From positions 15,922,001-15,986,000 of the forward strand of contig JBBDHG010000009.1 in assembly GCA_037951165.1 (NCBI GenBank): DNA of 64,000 nt. Direction: 5' to 3'. Both the position numbers and the translations under genes were made by a program. The stretch comes from Lophius americanus. Lineage: Eukaryota > Chordata > Actinopteri > Lophiiformes > Lophiidae. The notes beneath the pieces are model-generated. The model saw only the letters and a list, made by a program, of their open reading frames with translations, searched no databases and had not been told where the DNA came from. Numbering within the stretch: the first letter of the stretch is position 1; each line of letters begins with the position of its first letter. Below, piece after piece: positions 1 through 10,739 of the stretch.

Positions 1-72
1 ATAGGAATTGGCTTTAGCTTGCCTAGATAAGGCTATGCACAATGCAAGGATCAGCCAAAATATTGTAACCAC

Positions 73-536
73 GACAGGTGATCTTAACAACATTATCTTG
101 TTGCTATGGCACTTGTCCCTGAGTGTGATATGTTGGGCAGCAGGTGAACATGTTTTACATCCAAGTTGATGTACAGGGGAAATCGCCATGCATATGAATC
201 TGAAGGATCTAACAAGTTCTGGAGGTGAGACAACTTGATCACTTCATCTTCAGAAATGTAGGTCTTGTTGGCTTTTCCCACTCTGCACTGCTAAGAGCCT
301 ACTGTAGAACAACCGGTGAACTGGCGACAGTATCATAGATGCCCATCAGAAGTGAGGATACTTTTGTCCGATCACCCAGAGGAGCTGTTGCAGCCAAAAA
401 TAACTAAACAAGTCAATGCTGGTTTCGACAAAAGGTGTCAGAACACAAAGTGCATCTCAGAACTGTTTTGGCAGCAATACGGAGGACCTACAGCCTAATA
501 GGCAATTGGCTTTAATGTTACGTCTGATCAGTGTAT
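73..536 (+). mobile_element. Tc1-like transposon remnant, family A
   Basis: Decayed Tc1/mariner copy in VPS9D1 intron 2. The left part carries the family's 5' region (GGCAGCAGGTGAACATG near 134). The middle keeps transposase fragments (ACAACCGGTGAACTGGCGAC near 309, and a region near 418-450). The right end, TAATGTTACGTCTGATCAGTGTA near 514-536, matches the terminal inverted repeat also seen at 48540-48560 in the same sense. Frames are broken and much of the transposase is deleted. Confidence 0.75.
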
Positions 537-555
537 GTCATCTCTAATATCTTAC

Positions 556-3500
556 TTTGTGTCCCAGCCTCCTCCAAAAGTGCGTGAGATATGAAGTTGA
601 TGGTCCGCAGGTATTCACAGTAAGCCTCCTGAAGAAAGACCACAAGCATGTAATATCATCATATAATTATGGTGCAGAGTGTAAGTAAATAAACACATAG
701 ATGGCAATGAGACATGGCAGCTGTAAAAAGTTGCAGTTAAATCTGATTACCCATTTTTCTAAATTTGACTAGTCAACCTGTACTGACAGATGTTTCCATG
801 CACTCCTTTTGTCTGATTTTTGTTTCTAACAGAGAGGAATATGATAGTGTTAGACAAATTCAATTACAAGCAAAGAAAATAGACCAGTTACCACTTTAAA
901 TACACCTGTTACTTGTTATTGCAATGCCATACTAATAGTCACTGTCTTTAATTAATATCACAACCCAAGAGTATAATAAAATGTCAACGTTTAGTATTGG
1001 CTGGTTTGTAATTTCTGCATTTTTCTTGAAGCTGATGATAGTTTTATGATATTCAAAATCTCTAAATGAAACACTAAGTGCTAATTTTGCTCCAATGCTG
1101 TCTGACTTGGCTGACTTTAATCTTTAGAGACGATACTTGGCTTTAGTTTTGGTGGCAATTTAGCTTTTTTTTTAATGTAATAACAATGGCTGATAGCAAT
1201 CTTAACATTCTATGCCACCATTCATGCAAGAAGACTTAAAGTAGTTTAATAACTAAATACATTAAAATCCTTCATGTATAGAGTAGTATAAAGAATAATT
1301 ATGAGTATTTTTAAAAATATAATTGTATTCTAATAAAGTGTAGATTAAAAATATTAATATATTCATACATTATATACATTCATTAATCCATTTTCTGCAG
1401 AAAAAAAACAGAGGCGGGATAAACCCTGGACAGGTCAAAAGTTCATCACAGGGCCGACATGTAGAGACAGACCACCATTAAGACTTTGCCCCTTTGAAGC
1501 CCCCAGTGGAGCATATATCAGGGTTCAGGGTCTTAATCAGGGACCCTTCCACATGTAGACTCCTGAGCTCAAACCGCTGACCTGCTGATCTTCCGATTAG
1601 GATACGACCCCTCTACCTACGGATAACATCTGTTTATCCAAGTTTTCTTAATACAATAGATGTAAAATATTCAAGATGGATTTACTTAAAATTTGTATTT
1701 TAGTCTCTTTATTGAGCTGATTTTAAGGATATATACCTTCATTCAACATCAATCATTAGGAGAAAAAAAGTTTATAATAAGAAAAATTATTTAAAATTAT
1801 TTAAATATAATAATGATCTATGTCTGGCATTAGCTGGAATATCTTACTAAGAAAAAGTAAGGCATATTTCCTTAAAATAATGATAATAATAATAATAATA
1901 AATTTAATTTATAATGCACTTTACATTTGGATCAAATCTCAAAGTGCTACAAAGTATCAATGTATAAGTCCTTTTTTAAAATTTTCAGTTGTCTGTGGAG
2001 CCCTCAGATGGTGATGGGGTGATTATTTCTCTATATAAAATGTGATTCTTTTGTTCTTTTCCTTTTTAAAAACATTTTTTTTTAATTATTAATTAATTAT
2101 TCATTCAAAACAAGTTAATAAGTTAACTCATAACCCTTTGGATTATGAGGGGGTTCTGCATTCAGTCTATCCTATTAAGACAGGAGAGACTGAATGAAAA
2201 AAGCGGGAATAAAAATGAAATAAATACATAAGAAAAAAACAACAAAAAAACAAACGACGAATAATAATAATACGAGACGCTTTACATGGGTAGCTTTCCA
2301 CAAGATATTAGGTTACAGTAGTAGATTTACATCACGTCAAGGTCAATCTGTTGCAGACTGATTCCCCATATGATCTATGTATGGCTTCCATATCTTAACA
2401 AAGTGTTCATATTTGTTTCACAGAGTTTATGTTATTGTCTTCAGAGGATTGTATGTGTTCATTTCTGAAAGCCACTTCAACAAGGAAAAACTGAAGTCAG
2501 ATTTCCACGTTAAGGCTACACATTTTCTTGCGACAGCAAATGCAAGCCTGTTGAGTTTTACATTTTCCTTACTTATGAATAACAGTGAAGTTACCAAGAA
2601 AACGTACCCCGGGGTCAAATGGAAAAGAGACCTCTTTGATAGAACACATAGTGTCACACAAGTCCCTCCAGAAGTTTCTAAGTTTTACACAAGAAAGTAC
2701 TTCCTGTTGTACCACATCTAAAACACATTTCCGATATTGAGTTATTGTATTCATGAAGCTTCTGAGGAGTGAGACAGACAGACACACACACACACCCACA
2801 GACAGAGAAACAGATCAATCAATCATCTCTCTTTTGATTTATCCAGTTGTTCAACACTGAATAGGTCTGGCAAAGACATTTGATCCCCCAAAGTGCCTCT
2901 GAGGAAAAATCTTAGTTGGAGATATGTAAAGAAATGTTTATTTGAAACTTTATAAATGTCATTTATCTGCTCAAAAGACATAAAGGTGCTCTCTTTATCT
3001 AGGTGATTTATCCCTTTTCATGTCAGAGATGAAATACTGTATCTTATTGTTAATAATCATTGGCATGAGCCTGTTTTGCCATAAAGGCCTTTTTAGTGAC
3101 AAATCTGTTTGATGACCAAAACTTTTACGAATCTCATATCAATTTTTGACTTAATGTATTACGAGGGGGTTCTTAGTTTTTACTGAACTGTTTTGGAGTT
3201 CCATTGGTATAAAATATTGTTGTCTTGTTGGCTGTCTTGCCCAGTTCGTACATTTCTATTCCGGTTCACGAGGGGGACAAATCCGTTTCCAACAAAGACA
3301 GAACAAATAGAATTTGTGATGCCCAATAATACATTTTGAAATTGGGAAGACGTAAGCCTCCAAGTTTATAATCCTATGTCGGTTTTTCCAATTCCACCCT
3401 CGTTATCTTGTTATTACGAATACATTTTCTTATTGTTTTATATGGGTGTTTAACTTCGGCAGAGGCTACCAGTCAGTCACTAACACACCAACTGAACAGC

Positions 3501-4632
3501 CACTGGGAGCAAGTTCAATATCTTGCTCAGTGTCGCTTCTAGATGTATTCAGCAAGTGTTATCAATTTAATAGCTGTAACCTTACATAGTGGTATTAAAC
3601 AGTAGTCTTTAATAAATTATGGGATTTTCATACTGGAAAAACACTCCACCGTTCCCACAACAAAAACAGCGCAGGAATCTGATGGGGATCAAGTAAATAA
3701 GTATGATGGAAGGAGGTTCATTGTGTACGGTCTGGTATTGTTTCTTTTCTTCTGTATTTGGGAATTAACGACTTGCTAGTAATTCTTAAACAAATGAACT
3801 AAATTCCAACTGAAATGCATCCAATTCCAGAAATAAAGGATATTTTTACAGCTGTAAGATGCAGCAACGAAATTACTGGATTTATATAAAACTACACTTT
3901 ACAGCAGATATTAACTATTACTACTACTACTATAACCAAATACTGGGCAATTTAATTCTACATATACTATGATGGGGAGTATTGGTGAGATTAACGATAT
4001 ATCACTGAGAACAACAAATGTGAATATTTATTATGATAAATAAGTGAAGTTTAGGATAACGTTATCTACCACAAGGCTGGTTAGGTTTAGCCTGTTATAG
4101 ACATTAATCTTCATTTTCCTTTATCCAATGACCTCGAGTTATCGAGTTAATTGCTGACGTAATTTTGTCAAAATCGTGTCAAACAAATAAAAGATTAATA
4201 ATATATAAAAATAAACAGACGTAACGAAGTGTTAGTTTATTAGGAGGGGCTCGTGTTTTTAGAATAACAACCTCACTCTTTAATGTAATATATTGGTGAG
4301 AGTTGTATTGACTTAAGGAACAGTAAATTGTCATTATCATAGAGTGAAGTGTGGCAGAACAGTAACACTTAAATATTAAACATTAAAAGCGTTGAGTGCC
4401 CCTCTGCAGGAGCTGTGTTTACATTGACAGTTTAGCTAGCTCCCCCACTGGCGGCGACCCATCTATCTCTGACATGACAGCCTGCTGATCCCGCTGTTGA
4501 ACTGCGTTATCACTGAAATCGAGCCGTGGAACTCACTACCTTGTGTTTGTTCCCTCCGTCCAGCTGTATCGCCACTTTTGCCATTTTCATAGCATTTTGA
4601 AGTGGCTTTGTCCCGCTGTCAACAGCTGCCAT
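556..4632 (-). CDS. VPS9D1: VPS9D1, coding exons 1 and 2 (partial, runs off left edge)
   Basis: VPS9 domain-containing protein 1, whose C-terminal VPS9 domain in the family acts as a Rab5-type exchange factor on endosomes; only the N-terminus is here. Exon 1 is 4632-4540: ATG at 4632, 31 codons beginning MAAVDSGTKPLQNAMK, donor GTAGTG, phase 0. Exon 2 is 628-556: acceptor TTTCTTCAG, 24 codons plus one base (EAYCEYLRTINFISHALLEE then AGTQ), donor GTAAGA, phase 1. Together they form the helical MIT-like N-terminus I recall for VPS9D1. The intron is 3.9 kb and filled with LINE debris. Identity is supported by synteny: ZNF276 and FANCA follow on the right, as in human. The VPS9 domain would lie left of position 1. 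The splice chain is direct; the name rests on recalled similarity plus synteny. Confidence 0.85.
1396..1640 (+). repeat. RTE-like LINE tail fragment
   Basis: Resembles the very common teleost RTE-type 3' region (GCGGGATAAACCCTGGACAGG near 1414, then AGTTCATCACAGGGC). It continues into a stretch about database-style 'ground' boundaries typical of fish repeats (GGACCCTTCCACATGTAGAC near 1542). It has no open frame. Other pieces of the same family lie near 18050, 25330, 53930 and 59030. The family is assigned from memory. Confidence 0.5.
1885..2015 (-). repeat. L2/CR1-like LINE 3' tail
   Basis: Short copy of the element seen in full at 6455-6975. It has the (ATA)n tail followed by the block ATGCACTTTACATTTGGATC and a short piece matching the end of ORF2 (GTCTGTGGAGCCCTCAGATG). 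The trinucleotide tail on the left places the 3' end there, so the element is on the minus strand. Confidence 0.75.
2140..3425 (-). mobile_element. 5'-truncated L1-like LINE (ORF2 C-terminal part)
   Basis: Read on the minus strand, the block near 3390-3300 encodes GGLRLPNFKMYYWASQ, the motif that follows the reverse transcriptase in L1-type ORF2. Further down come NFWRDLCDTM (about 2680-2650), a hydrophobic FLGNF stretch and ARKCVALTWKS (about 2530-2500), which resemble the ORF2 C-terminus of fish L1/Tx1 elements. Stops and frame changes interrupt it, so it is dead. It occupies VPS9D1 intron 1. The open plus-strand frame at 2377-2721 is its antisense shadow. Confidence 0.7.
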
Positions 4633-6103
4633 CGTCCTCTCCGTTACTACCCTCTTCCTGGTTCACTGTGATTATAAACACAGTAAATTCAGTCTAAGCG
4701 CCTATACCGCCCCCTAGTGTTCAAGACTGGCGGGAGACACTGCGCCCACTGTCTGGATCTAGAGAGCAATTCTGCTGAAACCCGGACTCCTTTTGTTGGG
4801 GTTGTCAAAACAACACGTTCATTTAATTAATTAAGGGGGGAAAAACCTAACAAAAAGATAAACACTGTTTCATCGAACTTTATGACATAAGTTAGTGAAC
4901 TATTTATGACTACACAAGGTTAAACATGATGAATGCAGATAAGTTATTGATTTTGAGTTTATTTTTAATGGGACTTGGATAAGAAACTGCTACGTTTGAA
5001 TCAAGCCTAGAAACTAATTTTTTGGTTCGGTATTCCCACACACATGTTTAATAGAATGGGAATATTGCAATTTCAGCTTAGAGCAGGTTTCACTATTGAT
5101 CAACTCCCATTATCATTATGAAAGTTCCACAAACAATTATTTCTGTGCTGAAGAACTTTAGATGTACACAACTTCTGGCACCACACCATAAAACTGTGGA
5201 ATAATAGATCTTTACTGTACAGCAATTAATGTTTGTTTTATAATGAATTGGTATGAAAGGAATAGCCTACATAGATCTATTGCTGATTATGGTCATTTAT
5301 TCGAATATGATCGAAAGAATTATCTCTCCAAATCAAAACTTTTCAAATTAGATAAAGCACTACTACGAGAATTTTCTAAAAAATAAAAAATAAAATATTA
5401 TCTAACAACTTCTTATCTATACAACCACAAATAGCTCAACTGACAATTGGAGGGATTTAAAAAGGAGTACTGAAAAATTGTTCCCTGGAAATCTAATCAA
5501 AAATACCATCTTGAACAATTTCGATAAAGATTCCTTAAAGAACGATTTACTTAAATTCCCTACACCCCCTGAGGCAAAAAACTATTGCAGATAAAATGTT
5601 TGCTTTGAGAGTTTACACAATTCCAAAAGTGAAAGGGAAAATAAAGTCTGACAGAGGCCGGAAATTGCTGCAGCACAAACGGATCTACGTAATAGTGTTT
5701 GATTTTTTTCAGTGTTTGTACAATACTGCGTGTTTTGATAATGTTCTTTAATACGTAATGGCATACAAAAGTGTGTGTTTTATGACGAATAAAGACACAG
5801 AAATATAATTTATGAGAATGTGTGTTTTGTGACTGTTGATATGCCGATGAGCACGGCTCTGTCTGTTACCTCAAAGATGTCTGCCGTTCCGGCGGCTGTC
5901 TTTATGACGTCACACTAACATTCATTGTAAAACAGATTTAATGGACTTTTTTGTTAGACATCTTTATAAATATATATATAAACACATTGATAGGTGGAGT
6001 AAACCCCAGCGTAGTGAAAAAGGAACTGATTCCAGGATTAGATGCAAACGTTTTTGGTTTTTTTAAATTCTGTTGGAAAGGTTGCTACTGGGAAAGAGAC
6101 AAA
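4633..6103. other. VPS9D1 upstream region and leader of the first zinc-finger gene
   Basis: 4633-4760 is a relatively GC-rich patch directly upstream of the VPS9D1 start and the likeliest place for its promoter; no TATA box is evident. 4780-5850 is AT-rich and I see no gene or recognisable repeat. A perfect palindromic CRE (TGACGTCA) lies at 5905-5912, 192 bases upstream of the zinc-finger start codon at 6104. Confidence 0.4.
5905..5912. promoter_or_regulatory. Perfect CRE palindrome TGACGTCA
   Basis: An exact 8-bp CREB/ATF site, 192 bases before the ATG at 6104, beside a small CG-rich block (GCCGTTCCGGCGGCTGTC at 5883-5900). Its position fits a core promoter of the downstream zinc-finger gene. 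The motif is seen directly; function is inferred. Confidence 0.5.
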
Positions 6104-8748
6104 ATGTTTCGCGTTCCAGCACTGAGAGCTGCAATTGATCGACTGATGGAAGCGACTGAAGAGGTGACTGAGCTGTTTGGCAGAATTATAACGGAGTACC
6201 AGATGGAAATTTCTCGCCAGCAAGAAATACTGTTCACTGTCATCAATTCTCACGGAGCAGGTTGGTCTAATTTCGTTCTCACTACTAAACTGTCACTTAG
6301 GTCATGAAAGTGTGCGTTTACATAATAGAGTATCCATCCAACTATTGTCTCCTTATTTTTAGAGTAATGTATGTAATTCCTGACTTGTCTATATATAACA
6401 TCCAAATGATTTATAAATTATTAACTACCCAACTGAATGTACCAGTTAATACTAATAAATAATAATACATTTAATTTATAATGGACTTAAATTTGGATCA
6501 AATCTCAAAGTGCTACAAAGTAAAAACAGATAAAAGCATCAATAAAAAATAGAATAATAACTACATAAAAACTTGACCAAAAATCAGCAATGTTAATTAA
6601 AGTTATAGGTTCTGCTAAAAAGGAAAGTTTTAAGTCTTTTTCTAAATGTGTCAGTCGTCTGTGGAGCCCTGAGATGGTCAGGGAGGGCATTCCACAGACG
6701 AGGGGCAGCAGAACAGAAGGCCCGATCACCCATGGTGCTGAGCTTAGTCCGGGGACAGAGGTGGCAGTATGAGTGGGTAGAACGGAGGGATCGTGTTGAG
6801 GTCAATGGGGTGAGTAGTTCTTTTAGGTAGGGGGGTGCGTTACCATGGATACACTGGTGAGTGAGGAGAGAGATCTTATAATCAATCCTGGTGGAGATGG
6901 GAAGCCAATGAAGGGAATGAAGAACGGGGGTGATGTGTTCGTGTTTAGACTTTGAGGACTAATTGCTATCAAATAAGTTTTCAGTATTTCTAAAAAGAAG
7001 CTGTCTGGACACCGAGTTGAAGTTTCTTAAACAATATTTTTAAAGGAGTTGTCTTCTATTCAGACCCTAATAATTTCAGATTAATTGGTTTAACCAATAA
7101 GAATGTTTGCCCACTTTTGATCTCTAATGACCCTGTTTGCTTGTGGAATGTTCCAAGCAGTTGATTTTGAAACATTCCACAAATTTCGATGTTCCTTTGT
7201 CCTTTGATCTCTTTAAATAGAAATAAATATTAATATTAAATATTAATAGAATATTTGCCAAGAATAATTTTCAAATAATTTTTTTTTTAATGTTGCAAAC
7301 ATTAGATATCTTTGTAATTCATTCAAATTTAGACAGAAAGGATCTACGGATAAGTTTACTCTGCTTCATATTTTAGTGTCCGAACTAAAAAATGTAGTGT
7401 AGTGTTTTTTGTTTTTCAAACTTGGTTATAGGGAAGTAGTGGTGTCAGCGGTTTAAATGTTAGTGGTGTCTCAGAATTAAGCTTTGTATTTACAGGTATT
7501 TCATTATTGTTCACAGTCATCCCACCACTGTTGAGAAGAGAAGAGGATGCCCCCGAGCAGCGGGAGTGGAGGCCCAGTCTGATGTCGCCTCGTATTAAAG
7601 AGGAACAGGAGGAAGTCTTGATCAGTCCAGAGAGGTCTGGATCAGCCAGTGGAGGTAGGTTGGTGGTTAAATTGCTGGCATTTTCTGTCTGCATGTCGAA
7701 GAGCTAGTAGTAAAACCCACTTTGTTCCCCGGGCACCATAGGCCTATGTTCATCAGAGTAGGTCAAATTCATTGAAATAGATTCACTGAGTTGTTTTCAG
7801 TAATAAAAACCCCTTTATCTTCTCTTGTTAACAGACACCCACCTGATGGTGATGAAAAAAAAAGAGGATACCCCAGGGCAGCAGGAGGGAAAGACCAATC
7901 TGGTGTTGTCACATATTAAAAAGGTGCCAGAGGAAGTCTTGATTTGTCAGTCAAACAGGCTGGATAAAGATGTACTGACCAACTTCACATTCACTACTGT
8001 CCCTCTTGAGCCTGAAGAAGATGATGAAACTGAGAAACATCGTTGCTTACAGCTTCAGTACACTGAAGAGATGGAGTCAGAGGCTGATGGAGAGGACTGT
8101 GGAGGAAAAGAACTGAAAAACAAGTTTAATCCAGGATACTGTTTAAAACAACATAGTCATGGCGAATGGCGGGAAACCAATGAGACTAAGTCAGGTTTTA
8201 AACCGCTAAGAAACAGAGAAGAACCTTTATGGGACACTGAAAGAAAAACAGTGAGCTCTTCTAAATCTGCTACAAATGATGACCACAAGAGACACGTGCA
8301 GAACCAACGTGGAGACCAAACAGAAGCAAAACCATTTACATGCACAGTTTGTGATAGAAAATACACCCGCAGGGCTACCCTAACAGCTCACATGAGAACT
8401 CATTCAGAAGGAAAAGGTTTCAGCTGCTCAGTCTGTAACAAGAACTTTCCATTCAGAGCTCATCTAGTGGCACACATGCGAACCCACACAGGGGAGAAAC
8501 CCTTCAGCTGTTCAGTGTGCAGTAAGGGATTTGGAGAGAGAGGAAATCTGAAACAGCACATGAGAACCCACACAGGGGAGAAACCATTCAGTTGTTCAGT
8601 GTGTGGTAAAGGTTTTGCAAAGGGTGGAAATCTCAGAGACCACATGAAGATCCATACAGGGGAGAAACTCTTCATTTGCTCTCTGTGTGGGAAAGGATTT
8701 GTACACAGTGGACATCTGAAACAGCACCAGGCCATCCACAAGAGGTAG
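6104..8748 (+). CDS. Fish C2H2 zinc-finger gene 1 (three coding exons, 402 aa)
   Basis: Probable nuclear DNA-binding protein; no specific orthologue recognised. Exons are 6104-6260, 7517-7654 and 7835-8748, all joined in phase 1 with GT-AG introns. Exon 1 encodes a helical, probably coiled-coil segment (MFRVPALRAAIDRLMEATEE) that begins many fish C2H2 proteins. Exon 2 encodes an acidic linker with RIKEEQEEVLISPE. Exon 3 starts with a second copy of that linker (HIKKVPEEVLICQ), continues with acidic low-complexity sequence and ends in five C2H2 fingers, about residues 266-400. Finger helices read RRATLTAH, FRAHLVAH, ERGNLKQH, KGGNLRDH and HSGHLKQH. The first linker is HSEGKG, the others near TGEKP. 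The upstream in-frame ATG at 5951 is not preferred, because family members start near 6104. The nearest relative in the window is the inverted gene at 14535-19076. Confidence 0.85.
6455..6975 (-). mobile_element. 5'-truncated L2/CR1-like LINE with intact ORF2 C-terminus
   Basis: On the minus strand an open frame from about 6970 to 6593 encodes the hallmark C-terminus of L2/Rex1-type ORF2: HSLHWLPISTRIDYK, then APRLWNALPDHLR and FRKRLKTFLF. After the stop come the 3' block with GATTTGATCCAAATTTAAGT and an AT-rich tail at about 6460. It sits inside intron 1 of the zinc-finger gene, in antisense. The good state of the frame suggests a fairly young copy. The exact clade is not settled. Confidence 0.85.
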
Positions 8749-8750
8749 AA

Positions 8751-8840
8751 GCCCTTCAGCGTTTCACTACGTGGTAAAATACTTGTGCACAGTGGTGTCT
8801 GAAACAGGACGAGAACCAACAAAGAGGGAGATGCCATTTA
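8751..8840 (+). pseudogene. Vestigial sixth zinc finger after the stop codon
   Basis: Directly after the TAG at 8746-8748 the same frame reads KPFSVSLRGKILVHSG, aligning with the family pattern KPFSCSVCGKGFVHSG. Both zinc-binding cysteines are replaced (by Val and Arg) and a stop follows. The remnant shows that an ancestral version had at least one more finger. Confidence 0.7.
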
Positions 8841-8965
8841 GTTGTGTTTAAGGTTTTTCACCATTTAAATTCATTTTTCTCCCATTAATCTAGTATCCAC
8901 ACCCCGTAATCTAAAAAAAAAAATTGATAGTTTTTTTTTTTGCATTCTTTGCAAATTTGTTAATT

Positions 8966-8971
8966 AATAAA
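8966..8971 (+). terminator. Poly(A) signal AATAAA of zinc-finger gene 1
   Basis: Canonical AATAAA 218 bases after the stop at 8748, within an AT-rich 3' region. It is the first such hexamer downstream of the gene. Confidence 0.6.
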
Positions 8972-9179
8972 GACTGAAAAATCCCATTGTCTTTGGTGTT
9001 CAGATTTGTTCTCAGTACTTGACCTCTAGTTGAAGTAGTTAAAACTTGTGCATATCCTCATTTAGGGATTTTATGCCATTTACTCAGCAATTGTCTTGTT
9101 ATTTTCTCTGCAATTCCTTTTAAGTACTCTCTGGTTAGATTTGGATTATCGGTGGACAGTAAATTCCAGGTTCCAGGTA

Positions 9180-10200
9180 ATTTTCCAGTGCCCTCACCAC
9201 TAGTGGTAGCATGAGGCGGTTTCGGCAGCCCACAGTAGCTGCTCAGGTAGTGCAGCTCCTCCGGGATGGCACATCCTTACGCGCCGTGGACAGAAGGTTT
9301 GCTGTGTTTCCCCGCATCGTGTCAAGAGCATGGGGGAGATACCAGTTGACAGGCCAGTACACATGGAGATGTGTAGGGGGTCGTAGAAAAGCAACAACCC
9401 AGCTGTAGGACCACTATCTGAAAAACAGGAGGAGCACTGCTAGAGCCTCTGATGAGAACTTGCTTAAACTGAGCACGTGATAGTCTGGAGACGCTGTGGA
9501 GAACGTCCTGCTGCTTTCTGCATCCACCAGCATGACCGGTTTACTGGTGGGTCAGTGATGATCTGCCTTGGAGGGCCGTACAGACCTCCATGTGCTTGCC
9601 AGGGGTACCCTGACTGCTGTTAGGTACCCTGACTGCTGTTAGGTACCTTGGATGAGATCCTCAGACCCATGCTGGTGCTGTGGGCCCTTGGTTCCTTCTG
9701 GTGCATGACAATGCCCGGCCTCATGTGGCTCTAGTGTGTCAGCAGTTCCTGGATGACGCATTGATGTTATTGTCTGGCACGCCAAAGCCCCAGACCTGAA
9801 TCCAATCGAGCACCTTTGGGACATCATGTATCATCGCACCACAGACTGTCCAGGAGCTGACTGACGCCCTGAACCAGGTCTGGGGGGAGATCCCTCAGGA
9901 CACCATCCGTCCTCTCATCAGGAGCATGTCCAGACGTCGTAGGGAGTGCATACAGGCACGTGGAGACCACACACACTACTAAGCCACATTATGAGTTGTT
10001 TTTGGGGAAATTCAAAAAAGTGGGATCAGCATGGGATCTTATTATTCCACTTTGATTTTGAGTATTATTCTGAACCCAGTCCTCAATGGTTGATGACTTT
10101 GGTTTCCATTGATCGTTCTTAAGTTACTTTCTTCTCAACAAATTACACTATGTAATCAAAGATTTTCAACCGGAATATTTCATTCGTACACAGTATGCAT
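9180..10200 (+). mobile_element. Tc1-like transposon, family B, internally deleted
   Basis: The plus strand encodes the paired-type helix-turn-helix of a Tc1-like transposase (MRRFRQPTVAAQVVQLLRDG at 9211). Degraded catalytic-domain pieces follow, including the end of the DDE region near 9780-9830 (CCAGACCTGAATCCAATCGA). The 3' non-coding part is at 9980-10200. Sequence between the DNA-binding part and the middle is missing near 9450, and frames are broken. The related minus-strand copy is at 32890-34165. Confidence 0.8.
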
Positions 10201-10276
10201 AACAGAGAGTTCTGAAATATTGGTAATGTGTTATAAATTGACTTTCCACGTATCAGTTAAACACTCAACAGAACAT

Positions 10277-10308
10277 CCTTCAGCCAACAGCGCACCGTTG
10301 GCTGAAGG
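10277..10308. repeat. Short inverted repeat (12-bp stem, 8-nt loop)
   Basis: CCTTCAGCCAAC at 10277-10288 pairs exactly with GTTGGCTGAAGG at 10297-10308. It lies at the junction between Tc1-like debris and an LTR-like fragment. Confidence 0.7.
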
Positions 10309-10309
10309 T

Positions 10310-10500
10310 TGAACGATCGTGTCACCTGGTAGATTGGCACTGACATTCTAAGCATATAATGCTCCTGGATCTGAGTTGGATCTGAGTGGCAAGATTCCGG
10401 GATGAAACTTGCACCTAAGCGTGCCAGGATCTTATCTATTATGACAGATCCGTCTGTAATAAACCCTTATATTAAAGTAAAAACAACTGAGAATCCTAGT
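10310..10500 (+). repeat. LTR-like repeat, family D, copy 1
   Basis: Shares an ordered string of blocks with 54150-54345: CTGAGTGGCAAGATTCC, CCAGGATCTT, then GTAATAAACCC and CAACTGAG. The AATAAA hexamer near the end is what an R-U5 region of an LTR would show. No internal retroelement genes are present, so it is a solo or broken copy. Confidence 0.5.
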
Positions 10501-10509
10501 AAATGTATG

Positions 10510-10735
10510 TTCCTCAAATAATCAGAAGACACGATTTTATTTCATCAGGAAAGATAAGGAGAGAAAAATGGTCTGTGGTCTCACAGACAGCTTGGGGTTT
10601 GTCCTGCTGTGCCTCTCCTCTCTATCTGTTGTCCCTCTTAATTTCACCAAAGAAGGTGAAACAGCTGCCAGCCATCTATGCTTCCTACTTGGACAGAAGG
10701 ATATCATAGAAGTTTAGCTGGCTTTGGGTTATACC
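10510..10735 (-). mobile_element. 5' end of a Tc1-like family B copy
   Basis: Matches, block by block, the 5' end of the minus-strand copy at 33930-34110: an AGGAAAGATAAG block, GTGGTCTCACAGACAG versus GTGGCCACCTGCAG, then GAAGTTTAGCTGGCTT. No transposase remains. Confidence 0.6.
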
Positions 10736-10739
10736 ATGT

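Noticed and set aside
2377..2721. 114-codon open frame on the plus strand
   Set aside because: Antisense of the L1-like ORF2 C-terminus on the minus strand.
5951..6103. Upstream ATG at 5951 as start of zinc-finger gene 1
   Set aside because: Adds 51 residues unlike the family; the ATG at 6104 gives the usual N-terminus seen also in the paralogue.
8460..8837. 125-codon minus-strand frame
   Set aside because: Antisense shadow of the repeated C2H2 fingers of zinc-finger gene 1.
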